This document shows, one piece after another, positions 10,344 to 23,237 of a stretch of DNA of 64,000 nucleotides. A program made the position numbers and the translations under genes. Position 1 is the first letter of the stretch, and each line of letters opens with the position of its first letter. The notes beneath the pieces were generated by a model. It saw only the letters and a program-made list of their open reading frames with translations, was not told the DNA's origin and ran no database searches. This DNA comes from Dromiciops gliroides (Eukaryota; Chordata; Mammalia; Microbiotheria; Microbiotheriidae): positions 409,552,169 to 409,616,168 of the forward strand of contig NC_057862.1 in assembly GCF_019393635.1 (NCBI RefSeq), written 5' to 3'.

Positions 10344-12560
10344 AGAAGAGAATTCTGGGAAGATGGCACAGGAGGTCAGAAAACTCCAGGCTCTCCAGAT
10401 TTCCTCCACAAAAAAAGTCAGAACATTGCCTTAAAGTTAAAGTAGAGTGGCAAAAACAAAAGTTAAGGTAAAGCAGTTGTGCTAAAACAACTTGAGAAGA
10501 CTTTGGTAAAGATTCAACCCCCTCCAGAGGTGGTGGTTTGACCAGAAGGAAGTGCAAACAGTTCCAGTCAGAGTCTGTTGAATTAACAAACAAGAAGCCC
10601 TGGGGGCAACTAGATTGGGAGGCAGCCTTGGCCTCTGGGAACTTTCTCCTCACTGACTCTGTGGGGGTCAGACAGCTCAGTAGAGGAAGATTGAAGGACC
10701 CTCTGCTGTCAAAAGATGCCAGGCCCGGCTGTGCTGGCCAGACATGATCCCACGCTGCAGCTTCTGGCAAAAAAGAAAGAGTACACATAGTTAATGCAGT
10801 AGCAGAGGGGCAGAGACCCTGCTGGTTGTGGGCACTTGAAGGAGAGTGGAGTGCCTGGTTTCAATTCCAGGGCAGAAAGAAAGCTGAAATTTGCAGGTCA
10901 GGAGGAACTACAGGCAGCAAGAGCATCTGTAGGTCAGTGTGACTGGGGGCCTTAGCCATGGCTTAGGGGTGGAGAGGAATGCCTGAAGTGGGGCCCCTGA
11001 ATAGAGCTCAGAATTGTTGTTGTTTCTCCTTCATTCTGAAAGAGGACCATGACATCAAGAAGTGATGTCATGACTTGCACTGAATTGGATTTAAGTGAGG
11101 GAGGGCTGTGCAAGGTCACCAACATCACTCCTCCAGAGTCATCTGGGTCCAGTGACAAGATATATATCAGGATGCCTGGAGATGATCCCCCCACCCCTCC
11201 TTTAAGGCAATTGGGGGTAAGTGACTTGCCCAGGGTCAAATAGCTAGTAAGTGACTGAGATGAGATCTGAACTCAGGTCTTCTTGACTCCAGAGACAGTG
11301 CTCTATCTACTACACCACCTAACTGCCCCAATAAGCATTTATTTTTTGAGGCAATCAGGGTTAAGTGACTTGCCCAGAGTGATACAGCTAGTATCTGAGG
11401 TCAGATTTGAACTCAGGTCCTCCTGACTCCAGGGCCAGTGTTCTATCCACTGCACCACCTAGGAGCTCAGAAAAGAAGAAGAAGAAGGACCTGATGCCTG
11501 AGGAACCATTCCCCACACCTAGGGACTAGAACCTGATTATAATAATAAGCTGCTAAAAATAAAACAAAATTTTTTTAAATGAGTAAGCAAAAGAGAACCA
11601 TACCATAGACAGCTACCATGAGGATAGAGAAGATCAGGATTCATATTCAAAGGAAGATAGCGAAGTTTTAAAAAGCGTTCAAAAATCAAATATGAGAAAT
11701 CAAGGAAAAGGTGGGGGAGAGAGAGCAATCAAAGAAAATTATGAAAATAAAGTCAACTAACTGGAAAAAGATATCCAAAAACTTAAGAAAATAACTCCTT
11801 GAAAACTAGAATTGGGGCAAGGGGAAGCTAAAGATGTTATAATAAGAAACCATGAACTAATAAAATCAAAAGAATGAAAGAATAGAAGAGAATGTGAAAT
11901 ATCTCATTACAAAATAATTGCTCTGCAGGACAGATCAAAGAGGGATGATATAAGAATTATTGGACTACCTGAAAATTATGATTGAAAAAAGAATTGATAC
12001 AATATTACAATAAATTATTAAGGAAAATTGCCCTGAAGTTCTAGAGCAAGAAGGTAAAGCAGAAATAGGGAAAAAAATTCCACTTATAGCCACCTGAAAG
12101 AGATCCCAGGAAGAAAATTTATAGGAATATCATAATCAAGTTTCAGAGCTTCCAGGTTAAGAAGAAAATATTACAAGTGTCAAGGAAAAAATAATTTAAA
12201 TACTATAGAGCTACAATCAGGATCACATAAGACCTGGCAGCTTCAGCATTAAAAAACTGTACGTCTTTGGAACACTGTATTTTGAAGAGCAAAAGAACTG
12301 GGCTTGTAATGAAAAATAACTTGCCCAGCAAAGTTGAGCATAATTCTGAATGGGGGAAAATGGACATTAAATGAACCTAAAGATTTTCAGGTATTTGTGA
12401 TTAAAAAAAAAAAAGACCAGAACTTAATGGAAATTTTGACATATATGATCCAAGAGAAATTACAAAGTAAATATTAAAGACCCATTTTAAGGGATTCAAT
12501 AAGGTCAAACTGTTTACTTCTTACATGTGAAAATTGGGTAGTTTGAAAGAAAGGCTTGGA
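10344..12560 (+). mobile_element. L1/HAL1-like element: 5' region and ORF1-like remnant
   Basis: Opens with 'gaattctgggaagatggcac', an L1-type 5' start. Positions 11930-11975 read R-D-D-I-R-I-I-G-L-P-E-N, like the conserved 'RLIGVPE' block of L1 ORF1p, and degenerate sequence follows to about 12500. The stretch 12200-12400 has a diverged counterpart at 56070-56240. A composite SINE insertion splits it at 11014-11462. The open frame on the opposite strand (10342-10788) is a chance shadow. Confidence 0.6.
11014..11462 (-). mobile_element. Composite of two SINEs inserted in the L1-like element
   Basis: A perfect 10-bp duplication 'gagctcagaa' stands at 11004-11013 and 11463-11472. Inside, 11338-11462 is a reverse WSINE1-type copy. 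Positions 11014-11332 are a second, longer reverse SINE whose 3' part ('gaggaccatgacatcaagaa...') ends in a (CAA)n-like tail. Either one SINE landed in the other's tail or a composite moved as a unit. Confidence 0.75.
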
Positions 12561-13019
12561 CTGAGCTGAGTATGATGGGCTGAGTCTAAAAAATAAAACT
12601 GGGAAGGGAGAAGTAAAAAGGAGCAATTATACAAATGAGGCATGAAAGGAAGAAATGATACAGAAGAAACAAGTGGGGGTGAAGGTCTGGTGGTGTTGGA
12701 ACCTTGCTCTCATCAGAAATGGGTTAAAGAGGGGGAGATATACATCTTAAAAGGGTATTTTTATAAATAATAAATAGAAATAAATAAATAGAAAAGGGTA
12801 ATTTTATAAAGAAATAAGAGTGCAAAGGTTAGGATGTGGGAGGGATATTTAGAAAGGTGTGTAGATTAAGAATTAGAAGGGTGAGGGAGAGGATAAGTGA
12901 GTGATTCTTGCCAAGATGGGTAGATTAAGGACTAGGAGGACAAAATAGTGGTTAGAAGTAAAATAAATGCATGAGGAATAGAGTAAATAGGGTGAGAAGC
13001 ATAGTGAGGAAAAATAGGA
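12561..13019. other. Purine-rich spacer in the L1 cluster
   Basis: G/A-rich sequence with a (AAAT)n run at about 12765-12795. Probably L1 inter-ORF or repeat-derived; nothing else is recognised. Confidence 0.4.
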
Positions 13020-14375
13020 TGGAGGAAAATGCACAAAGAGTAATTATAACTTCAAATGTGAATAGGCTGAATTTACCCATAGAAACAGAAATGGAAAATA
13101 GAATGGATTAAAAATCTGAATTCAACATTATGTCACTTACAAGAAACACAATAAAAAATGAGAGATACACACAGTTAAAAGAAAGAGCTGGAGTAGAATT
13201 TATTATGCTTTAGCTGACATAAAAAAAGCAGGAGAAGCAATCGTGATTTCAAACAAAGTGAAAGCTAAAATAGATTTAATTAAAAGAGATAAACAGGAAA
13301 ACTATACTATGTGTCATCAATATTATCCAATATTGTTTTATACTACTTAAAATAACTATAGATGGTATAAAATACCTGAGAATATAACTCTCAAAACAGA
13401 CCCAGGAACATAATTATAAAATAATCTTTATACAAATAAAGTCAGATTTAGATAATTGGAGAAATATTCATTGATCACAGGTAGGCAAAGATAATAAAAA
13501 TGACAATTTTGCCATCCCAATTAAATTACTAAAAAATTATTTCACTGAATTAATTTTTAAAAATAACAAAATTCATTTGGAAGAACAAAAGGTCAAAATT
13601 TTCAAAGAAACTAATGAAAAAAAGTATAAAAGAAGGAGGTTCACCAGTACCACACTTCAAACTATATTATAAGACAGTAAATATGAGAACTATCTGGTGC
13701 TAGCTAGGAAATAGAAAGGTAGATTACAGGAACAAAAATAGACATACAATACACAATAGTAAAGGATTTTGGTAACCTTGTATTTGGCAAATATAAAGAT
13801 TTAAGTTTTAGCGATAAAAATTCATTATTTAGGGATTTTTTTTTTAATGTTGGGAAAGCTGGAAAACAGTCTGGCAGAAATTGGGCATAGATCAGTGTCT
13901 TAAACCATGTACCAAAATAAGGTCAAAAAGGATGCATGATCTAGATATAAAGGGAGATATCATAAGAAAATCAGAAGAACCTAGAACATATTACCTATCA
14001 TATTCATGGATAGGAGAACAACTTATGAATAAACAAGAGACAGAGAGCATTGTGAGGTATAAAATGGGTTTCTATTCTATTAAACTTAAAAGTTCTTATA
14101 CAAATAAAACCAACATAGCCAAGATTAGAAGGAGAGCAGAAAATTGGGGAGGGGGCAGAGATTTCATAGACAGTCTCTTAGATAAAGGTCTCATGTCTCA
14201 AATACATAAAAACTTTGTCAAATTTATAAGAATACAAGTCATTCCCCAATTGATAAATGGTCAAAGGATATGAGCAGGGAGTTTTTCAGTGAAGAAATGA
14301 TAATTATATAATCATATAAAAATACTTTAAATCATTATTGATTAGCGAAATGCAAATTAAAACAACTTTGATTTT
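13020..14375 (+). mobile_element. L1 ORF2 remnant, copy 1
   Basis: Positions 13040-13300 resemble the endonuclease/RT start of an L1 ORF2. The open stretch at 13881-14273 encodes a C-terminal part (W-I-G-E-Q and ...N-K-T-N-I-A-K-I) typical of L1 ORF2. The copy breaks near 14375, where a second copy restarts. Confidence 0.65.
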
Positions 14376-15040
14376 CGCACAAACAAAACTAATGTAGCCA
14401 AGATTACAAAGGGAGCAGAATTTATTATGCTTCAGCTGACATAAGAAAAGCAGGATTAGCAATCATGATTTCGGACAAAGTGAAAGCTAAAATATATTTA
14501 ATTAAAAGAGATAAATAGGAAAACTATACTATGTGTCACCAAACTGGGAAAGAATTTTTGAAACAAATATCTCTGATAAAGGCCTCATTTCTCAAATATA
14601 TAGAGAACTGAGTCAAATTTCAAAAATACAAGTCATTCCCTAATTGATAAATGGTCAAAGGATATTAACAAGCAGTTTTCAGATGAAGAGATCAAAGCTA
14701 TCTATAGTCATATGAAAAAATGCTCTAGATCACTACTGATCAGAAAAGTACAAATGAAAACAACTCTTAGGTATCATATCACACCTATAAGAATGGCAAA
14801 TAAAACAAACCAAAAAACCCTGATATTGATGGAACAGATCGAAGCAGGCTATTTTTCACATTCTTTCATTAAGTGACAAATATGATGATGTTTTGCATGA
14901 TCATATATGTATAACCCATACTGGATTGTTTGCCGCCTCGGGGAGGAGGGAGGGGAGGGAGGGAGGGAGGAATAGAGATTGGAACAGAAAAATCTAAATA
15001 AAAATGTTTAATCTGGAAAAAAACATTTTAAGGTGGGGGA
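14376..15040 (+). mobile_element. L1 ORF2/3' end, copy 2, internally deleted
   Basis: Positions 14413-14548 repeat 13185-13320, and 14572-14770 repeat 14182-14370, at roughly 85-90% by eye. The stretch between those blocks is missing. It ends in a G-rich tract 'gaggagggaggggagggagg' and an 'aaataaaaat' end at 14996-15005, an L1-type 3' end. Confidence 0.65.
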
Positions 15041-15049
15041 AGGGTATGC

Positions 15050-15380
15050 TGGGAAGGGTTAGGGAGGTATATATGTATTTATATACACACATAAATATAT
15101 ATGTTGCACATATAAGAGTTATTTAGGTCTTATTTATGTAATAATTATATTTAAACAAATTTCTCATATATATTATTTCTATTAATTGATATGTATACCT
15201 TATTTATAAAACAGTTATTTAAAGATTTAAAATGTTATATGTATTAGAATATATCTAGGTTTATCTAAATGTAATAATGTAGAAAATTTACATTATATAT
15301 GTCATATATGTGTGTATATATTATATCTGTTTGATATATATATAAAATATAATTATATATCACAAATAAAAAAGTTTTTT
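15050..15380. repeat. AT-rich low-complexity tract
   Basis: Runs of TATATA/ATATGT fill about 330 bp between two L1 pieces. No other content is visible. Confidence 0.8.
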
Positions 15381-15384
15381 TTAA

Positions 15385-16140
15385 AGAAAATATTGGATGT
15401 TGGAGGGGATGTGGGAAAACTGGGACACTAATCTACTGTTGGTGGAGGTGTGAAAAGATCCAACCATTCTGGAGCCCAAAGGGCTATGGAATTGTGTATA
15501 CCCTTAGATATAGCAATACCACCACTAGGTTTATATCACAAAGACATCCCAAAAAAGAAGAAAAGACCTATTTGTACAAAAATATTTATAGCAGCTCTTT
15601 TTGTGGTGGCTAAGAATTGGACATCAATGGAATTCACCCATCAATTAGGGAATGGCTAAACAATCTGTGGTTTATGATGGTGATGGAATATTATTGTGCT
15701 ATAAGAAATGACAAACAGGATGATTTCAGAAAAGGCCTGGAAAGACTTGTGTGAACTGATGTATAGTGAAGTGAGCAGAACCAGGAGAATGTTTTTGCAC
15801 AGTGACAGCAATATTGTTTGATGAGGAACTATGAATGACAACTATTTTCAGCAATACAATGATCCAAGACAATCACAAAGGATTAATGATGAAGCATACT
15901 ATCCACCTCCAAAGAAAGAACTGATATTGAATGAACACAGACTGAAGCATGCTATTTTTCACTTTCTTTCTTCTTTTATTCATTCTCTTATACAAAATTA
16001 CTGATATAGTAATGTTTTACATAATTGCACATGTATAAGCTATATGTGATTGCTTACTGCCGCGGGGGGTAGGTGGGAAAGAGGGATAAAATTTGGAATT
16101 CAAAACTTTAAATAAAAATATTTATTATTTTTTTAAAACA
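15385..16140 (+). mobile_element. L1 ORF2 C-terminus and 3' end, copy 3
   Basis: The open stretch 15450-15659 contains I-A-I-P-P-L-G-L-Y-H-K-D and K-I-F-I-A-A-L-F-V-V-A-K-N-W, corresponding to the 'AIPLLGIYPKD...MFIAALFTIAKTW' end of L1 ORF2p. A 3' UTR-like stretch, the G-rich tract at about 16064-16085 and 'aaataaaaat' follow. Confidence 0.85.
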
Positions 16141-16980
<840 letters not shown>

Positions 16981-17400
16981 ATTTATTACATAGTTTTTCC
17001 AAAAAAAAAAAAAAGTAAACAGTCTGAAATGGAAATTTATGGTTTTATAATGAATCCTCTATGTTCTGCTATGTACATGGAAATGTTCTTTTTTCTCATT
17101 ATTTATTTGTTTAAAATGAATTTTTAAAATAGAAAAAAAAAAGTCAGGATATTTACTCTTATCCAACTCTCTGGTACTCTTCTATTCTCAATGTTCTTGG
17201 GGGGAGGGGGGGAAGCCTAACAAGAAATTGACACTCAAAATAAGGAGGGAAGTAAGAGAACACCTATCTGCCCTTTATGAATTTGTCAGATGAATTATAT
17301 GCCCTAGAGCAGAAGTGTCTAACTCACCCTCAAGAGAGCTGCCAGAACTAGATTAAAATGTAACTGGGAAACGTTTAGCCAAATAAAAATACAACATAAT
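16981..17400. other. Intergenic, nothing recognised
   Basis: A-rich and G-rich patches only ('ggggggaggggggg' near 17200). Confidence 0.5.
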
Positions 17401-17406
17401 GTTAGT

Positions 17407-17549
17407 TTGGGGGGATGGGGCAATGAGGGTTAAGTGACTTGCCCAGGGTCACACAGCTAGTAAATGTCAAGTGTCTGAGGCTATATTTGAACTCAGGTCC
17501 TCCTGAATCCAGGGCCAGTGTTTTATCCACTGCACCATCTAACTGCCCC
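17407..17549 (-). mobile_element. CORE-SINE (WSINE1 type)
   Basis: Clear reverse copy, from 'gggcaatgagggttaagtga' to 'caccatctaactgccccc'. Confidence 0.85.
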
Positions 17550-17764
17550 CTATGATATTAATTTTTGGTTACTATGCAGTCTGCAGGGATCCCTTTTTGA
17601 TTTTAACACTGATGTCCTAGAGTACTGAGAGAATCAATCAAGTATTTATTAAACACCTATTATCTGCCCCAAACTATTCGAGATGCTGGGGATTTAATGA
17701 ATAAAATAATCTTGACCCACAATGAGCTGGGGAAGAAAAGAAGGACATATAAAAATGTATATAC

Positions 17765-17917
17765 GGGGGCAGCTAGGTGGCGCAGTGGATAGAGCACCCG
17801 CCCTGGAGTCAGGAGTACCTGAGTTCAAATCTGGCCTCAGACACTTAACACTTACTAGCTGTGTGACCCTGGGCAAGTCACTTAATCCCAATTGCCTCAC
17901 TAAAAAAATAAAAATTT
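17765..17917 (+). mobile_element. CORE-SINE (WSINE1 type)
   Basis: Near-consensus copy. The duplication 'aaaaatgtatat' lies on both sides (about 17751 and 17918). Confidence 0.9.
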
Positions 17918-18059
17918 AAAAAATGTATATGCAGCATAAAGTTAATGAAAACAGATAAATAATAAAAAATAAAGTTAGTACATGTATTTATACATGCATA
18001 CATGCAGTAGTAAAACACAAGGAAATCTGAAAGGGCAATACTAGAAGTTAGGGAAATTA

Positions 18060-18200
18060 GCAAAGGCTTCCTGCAGACGTTGGTGCCTGAGCAGCATCTT
18101 CAAGTCTATAAGTTGGAGGTGAGGAGGGAAAGCATTCCAGGCATGGCAAACAGTCAAAGCAAAGAACATCTGGGAAATGGAGCGTCATGTGTAAGTGTGG
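18060..18200 (+). repeat. Fragment of a recurring old interspersed repeat
   Basis: 'aaaggcttcctgcagacgtt...gcattccaggcatggcaaac...gcaaagaacatctgg' belongs to the same unnamed family as 19470-19620, 20460-20640, 38640-39210, 48560-48900, 54190-54330, 58460-58850 and 62020-62600. Confidence 0.5.
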
Positions 18201-18284
18201 TGTAATGTATTTTGATATGACAATATATTTGTGAAACTCTGATGATTCTCAAACTCCATTTTGTCATTTAAGGCCCATCTCAAA

Positions 18285-18870
18285 ACTGATTTATGATGCA
18301 GATGTGGAAATTTACTAGTTGGCTTGAAAAATCCCCCATACTTTGTCCTCCTTTGACCATGTATTCTGATAAGCTACCATCCTTCACCCTGTTCCTTGGC
18401 ATAAGGTCATCACTGTCAAGATTGTCCCAAGTTAGAACACTGGGTGGTCTTCCACCTACTCTGCATATAGAGAAAAGACGTACTACCACTCAGATGCTCA
18501 AGTGAGGATGTCTCATCCTCTCCTGGAAGCTAAGGGGGAATGTCCTATCGCTGTCCAGATGGTCAAAAGAATACCCTAGAGAAACCATATAAAAATTCCA
18601 CTCAGATACCTAGTCAGTGGAACAATCATTGCCAGTCCCTTGACTGCAGAATGTTCTCTCTCCCTTTGCTGATACCTGGGGATCAGCTTTCCCATACCAT
18701 AGGGATTACCTAAGCCCCTATACAGGAACCTCTCAGTCTCTGCCTTTCTCCCCCTTCCCTGCTTGTCTCTGGGACCATTACACCCTACACTGATGTGCTT
18801 GTAAATGTCAATGCACCATTAATAAAACTTCCTATAATAACCCTTGGAATCATCTCTTCCTGACAGAATC
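18285..18870 (+). mobile_element. LTR-like segment (possible solo endogenous retrovirus LTR)
   Basis: A TATAAAA box at 18588-18594 lies 233 bp upstream of AATAAA at 18821-18826, and the segment ends '...cttcctgaca' near 18866. This box-to-signal spacing is LTR-like. I did not find a target-site duplication or an adjoining internal region, so it could be another repeat. Confidence 0.4.
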
Positions 18871-19440
18871 CAAACAAACCATGTGATCGGGTAAACAAGC
18901 CAAGACTGGGTCACAAGTACCTCTCTAGTTCATGAGTCTCTGACCAAAGTTCCTGGTAGCAACAGCTCTGCTAAGAAGGACTGCCAGCTTTTCTTTCTAG
19001 CCTCCCTCTTCCAATCTTCTCTGAAGAAAGCAAGGGCCAGGTCTCTAAATTGCATGCTTTAGGAATAAGGAATTCTTTGCCATTACCTCATAAAACATTG
19101 CTTAAACGTGAGACCATGTAACAGCTGCCCTAATATCCTGATAAGCATGAAACCATGATTCAGGACTTGAACACAAAAGCTTGCCTGAGGAATTTCATGT
19201 TTCCTAGAAGGGTTTTCTCTCTTCTTTTAGACCTATAAGTGCTGACCAAGTCAGTGCCCAGAGCCCCTAATAGCCCCCTTTCCAAAGAAAGGACCAGAGC
19301 CTGATCTGTATACTTCAGGTTCAGAGAATTCCCATTCTATTCTACACTCTTAGATTCATAAACCAGGATAGGCCTCCAGGTCTCCTGTGACCCAGTGGTA
19401 GGGAACTCCTCCTTTACTGTGGCCAACACAAGGCCTGTGC
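18871..19440. other. Intergenic, nothing firmly recognised
   Basis: Unique-looking sequence with no coding frame, possibly the internal edge of the LTR-like element to the left. Confidence 0.4.
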
Positions 19441-19469
19441 CCTCTAAGTAAAACAATAATGGACAGAGA

Positions 19470-19620
19470 AAAGACTGGTTTGGATGGACTTTAGCATGTG
19501 GGAGGGGGAGAAATGTCCAGTGAAGTTGGAAAGGTAGGCTTCATTGTGTAGGGCTTTAAAGAGCTTATATTTTATTCTGGAGAACTGGCAGATGTGATTG
19601 CTGAGCCACTGTAAGTTATC
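19470..19620 (+). repeat. Fragment of the recurring old repeat
   Basis: 'gtgtagggctttaaagagct...attctggagaactggcag' is the same block as in 39040-39110 and 58470-58530. Confidence 0.5.
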
Positions 19621-19858
19621 ATTCAACAATCAGTTAAGTACATAGAAATGTTTGTTGAATTGCATTGAAATATCATTAACAATGACTCAGCAATCATACT
19701 ATCAGTTTTCAGTACCCTAAGATACAGTTCATCTGAACAAGTTTACCTGAACTAATCAACAGTAATGTACTCTCATATCTCCTTATTTATCTTGAATATA
19801 AATTCCCTTACACATTTTTTATTCTGTCCTTTCTTATCTCCTTGATGAAAGACATGGG

Positions 19859-20010
19859 GGGGGCAGCTAGGTGGCGCAGTGGATAGAGCACTGGCCCTGG
19901 ATTCAGGAGGACCTGAGTTCAAATCCGGTCTCAGACACTTAACATTTACTAGCTGTGTGACCCTGGGCAAGTCACTTAACCCTAATTGCCTCACAAAAAG
20001 AAAAAAGGGA
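19859..20010 (+). mobile_element. CORE-SINE (WSINE1 type)
   Basis: Full-length; 'gaaagacat' flanks it on both sides. Confidence 0.9.
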
Positions 20011-20229
20011 AAGACATAGAAGGAAAAGAGTTGAACAGTTCTGCCTTTTCTTACCTTCAGGCCCATCCACCCAAAATATTGGTCCTCAGAAGCCATCTAG
20101 AACAAACTCCCTGCACAAGACTACCCATTAAGTATCCTTCAAAGTAGTCATCCACTTTGTGCTTAAAGATTTCCAGTGCAAGACCCCACTCCCTCCATAT
20201 TCACTTCTGGAGAGCGATAATCATTAGGA

Positions 20230-20455
20230 AAATTAATACCTTTCAACCCAGAGATTCTGCTATTAGGCTTATACCCAAAGTAGGCCCACTGGTAAGAAAA
20301 TCCCAGTAAACATGAAAATAATCATAGCTTTTTTTTTTTTTTTGGTGATAGCATAGAATTAGAATTCAGCAGATGGCCATCAATTCAAGAATGGCATATT
20401 ATTGTGGTACATAACATAATGTAATGTTGCTGTGATATAAGAAAAAACAAATATG
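20230..20455 (+). mobile_element. L1 ORF2 C-terminal fragment
   Basis: 'cagagattctgctattaggc', 'atagctttt', 'gatggccatcaattcaagaa' and 'ggcatattattgtggtac' follow the order of the L1 ORF2 end. Heavily decayed. Confidence 0.55.
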
Positions 20456-20459
20456 AATT

Positions 20460-20640
20460 CAGAGCTACAATGTTGAGTCAATAAACATTAAGTGCCTACT
20501 ATGTGCCAGGTACTGTGCTAAGTGCTTGGGGATACAAAAAGAGGCCAAAATAAAATCTCTGGCTTCAAGAAGCTCACAGTCTAATGGGGGAGAAAATATG
20601 TAAGCAAACATATATAAATAAGCCATATACTGCATAAATG
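20460..20640 (+). repeat. Old interspersed repeat ('catt..gtgcctactatgtgccagg' type)
   Basis: 'taagtgcctactatgtgcca', 'actgtgctaagtgcttgggg' and 'aagaagctcacagtctaatg' form an old mammal-wide repeat, also found at 54190-54330 and 62020-62170. I do not name the family. Confidence 0.6.
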
Positions 20641-20687
20641 AGAATTAAGAGGGGTTGGGAAAGTCTCCCTGTAAAAGATGGGGTTTG

Positions 20688-20815
20688 GGGGCAACTAGGT
20701 GGCACAGTGGATAAATGACCGGCCCTGGATTCAGGAAGACCTGAGTTAAAATCTGGCCTCAGACACTGGACACTAGCTGTGTGACCCTGGGCAACTCACT
20801 TAATGCTCATTGCCC

Positions 20816-20855
<40 letters not shown>
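20688..20855 (+). mobile_element. CORE-SINE (WSINE1 type) with pure poly-A tail
   Basis: The tail is an uninterrupted A run of about 38 bp (20817-20854), suggesting a recent insertion or later slippage. Confidence 0.85.
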
Positions 20856-20939
20856 AACTAGGGTTTTAGTTAGGACATAAAGCCAGGCAGGTCAGAGTTG
20901 GAGTAGATACAAGAAGACATTCCCCATTCCACTCCTTTT

Positions 20940-21410
20940 CAGAGGTGAAAAGTTCATAGATATGGTACAGGTAGTTCCTCAGAAATCTCATTTCCTACCT
21001 ATCTGCACTCATTTTTTCCTTGTTTGGCTTCTCTATCACACCCCCCAGTAAACTTATCATTAGGAAATTATCTTGAAAGATCCCAACTTTCTTATTCACA
21101 CCTCATCTCATTTCATGAAATCATAAACTCCTCCATTTAAAGAAAGGGGACTGACACCTCAGATATCTCATTTTCTCCCCTTAATGCCCTCTATACTCAT
21201 TTTAGACTTCTCTGGCAGCACTCATTTTGGACATCTTTGGTTTTTTTCACCATGTCCCCATCCTGAGAACACCCCTGCCTTTTCAGCTTTGTGTGTTTTT
21301 TCCTCCACTAGATGGTAAGCTCCTTGAAAGCAAGGACTTTCTTTTTCATATTTGTATCCCAGCACTTAGCACAGTGCCTGGAATATAGTACTTGATAAAT
21401 GTTTGACATT
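20940..21410 (+). mobile_element. L2 LINE 3' end
   Basis: Ends with the L2 tail pattern: 'tagatggtaagctccttgaa', 'agcacttagcacagtgcctg' and 'tgataaatgttt'. Confidence 0.65.
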
Positions 21411-21599
21411 GTACCTATTTCCAGATTTTTTTCAATATACTGATTAGTTCTACTGGTTTTTCCCCTCTTTTTCTTTTTTCCTTTAAAAAAAAATGTTACA
21501 CAGGCTGGTTCTCTGGGAGGAATGGTGGCGAATGATACAGGGACAAAAATTAGTGAAGTAAAAAAAAGAGATATGAACAAAAATTTACTTTTTAAAAAA

Positions 21600-21870
21600 A
21601 TCTACCTAAGTACAGCCACTACTCTTAGCTCTGCCTTAGGCTTTCTGACACATAACAAAACAAATCTAATCACTATTCTGCATCGCAATAGTTCAAAAAC
21701 TTGAAGATTGATGCCAGGTTCCCCCATGTTCTTTCTCCAGGCTAAACATCCACAATTCATTCAACCTTTCTAAAATGTGTCCAGAATTGAACCAAGTATT
21801 CCAGACATGCTCTGACTATAGTAAAGCACAGCATAACTATTTATCCTTCCTCGTTCTAGAGTTTGCCTAA
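21600..21870 (-). mobile_element. L3/CR1-type LINE fragment
   Basis: 'ctccaggctaaacatccac', 'attcattcaacctttct' and 'tgtccagaattgaaccaagt' match the reverse CR1/L3 3' region. Confidence 0.65.
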
Positions 21871-21944
21871 ATTATTTTAATTCTGACATAGCCTCATGTG
21901 GGAGGTAGGAATTTCATTTAATACTTTTTAATAATCAATAACAA

Positions 21945-22230
21945 GGGGCAGCTAGGTGCTGGGTAATGACCCAGAATGTCTTATGACCCCTAACCCTTTT
22001 CTGCATCTTCACTATGACCTCCAAAGCCTCAAACCCTCAGTACTTTTCCAGGCCATCACCTCTGCACTGTCTACATTCTTCTCCTTTCCCAATCTCAACC
22101 CCATAGTGGATAGAGCACTGGCCCTGGATTCAGGAGGACCTGAGTTCAAATCCGGCCTCAGACACTTGACACTTACTAGCTGTGTGACTCTTGGCAAGTC
22201 ACTTAACCCTAATTGCCTCATAAAAAATAA
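21945..22230 (+). mobile_element. CORE-SINE (WSINE1 type) interrupted near its 5' end
   Basis: The SINE head 'ggggcagctaggtg' (21945-21958) is separated from its body 'gtggatagagcactggcc' (from 22107) by about 148 bp of foreign sequence. The body and tail are otherwise near consensus. See the next entry and findings. Confidence 0.85.
21959..22108. repeat. Templated insertion: local copy of 22513-22644 plus inverted filler
   Basis: Positions 21977-22108 are identical to 22513-22644 over 132 bp (offset 536). The 12 bases before it, 'ctgggtaatgac' (21959-21970), are the exact reverse complement of 22424-22435, and 'ccagaatg' resembles 22432-22440. The right junction shares 'agtg' with the SINE consensus 'cagtgg'. 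Confidence 0.85.
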
Positions 22231-23067
22231 TAATAATAATGAATAACAAATATAAAACTGGAATAATGTGTTTGACAAAGTCACAAAATTACTGAGGGAC
22301 TTCTACATATTGATGTTCCCTCCGATACACCCGTTTCTCAGTTCCTCAAATCCACTCAATTTCTATAAACTACTCCTTCACTCTACCTCAGCTATACATA
22401 GAGATAGTCATATCTTTGATCTTGTCATTACCCAGAAATGTTGCATTTCTCTGTTCATGAAATCCAAAATTCCTTTACCTGATCATAATCTTTTGTCATC
22501 CCATTTTCCCTTTGTCTTATGACCCCTAACCCTTTTCTGCATCTTCACTATGACCTCCAAAGCCTCAAACCCTCAGTACTTTTCCAGGCCATCACCTCTG
22601 CACTGTCTACATTCTTCTCCTTTCCCAATCTCAACCCCATAGTGAGCCAATTCAACTCTGAACTCAAATCCATTGCCACCCCATTACCCAATTGCCAAAA
22701 ACCCACCCCTAGATTGTTTCCACTAACTTTCTCCTTCAGGCTTATTCATATGCTTCTGAAGAGAGCTAGAGAAAGGCACAAAACCATACTGATCAAGTCC
22801 ACTATAAATTTTGTATTATCTAATCTCAGCTGGACTCCTGGATCAGCAAGGCAATCCTTCTACTTCTAATTGAATCTCTATCATATTCAATATGGCAGAT
22901 GTTTCAAATCTCATATCTCTTCCTCTCTTTTCTCTTCACCAAAAACTCTGAGGCCATCTGGTGAGAACTCCTCCCCATCACATCTTACATTTCTTATGAA
23001 GAGGCAACCCATTTCTTTGTCAATGCCAATCTCTCTACATGTACTCTTTTTTTTTTCCCTACATGTA

Positions 23068-23237
23068 CTTTTAATTTGTTTTTGTTTTGTTTTGGGTTTT
23101 GCAGGGCCATGGGGGTTAAGTGACTTGCCCAGGGTCACATGGCTAGTAAGTCTCAAGTGTCTGAGGTTGGATTTGAACTCAGGTCTTCCTGAATCCAGGG
23201 CTGGTATTTTATCCACTTCACCACCTAGCTGCCCCCC
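23068..23237 (-). mobile_element. CORE-SINE (WSINE1 type) inside the L2
   Basis: 'acatgtact' precedes it (about 23058) and follows it (about 23239). Clear reverse copy. Confidence 0.85.

Noticed and set aside
10342..10788. 148-codon reverse open frame
   Set aside because: Lies antisense to an L1-like 5' region; no recognisable domain or splice context.
13881..14273. 130-codon frame as a possible gene
   Set aside because: It is a piece of L1 ORF2 C-terminal sequence in a broken element.
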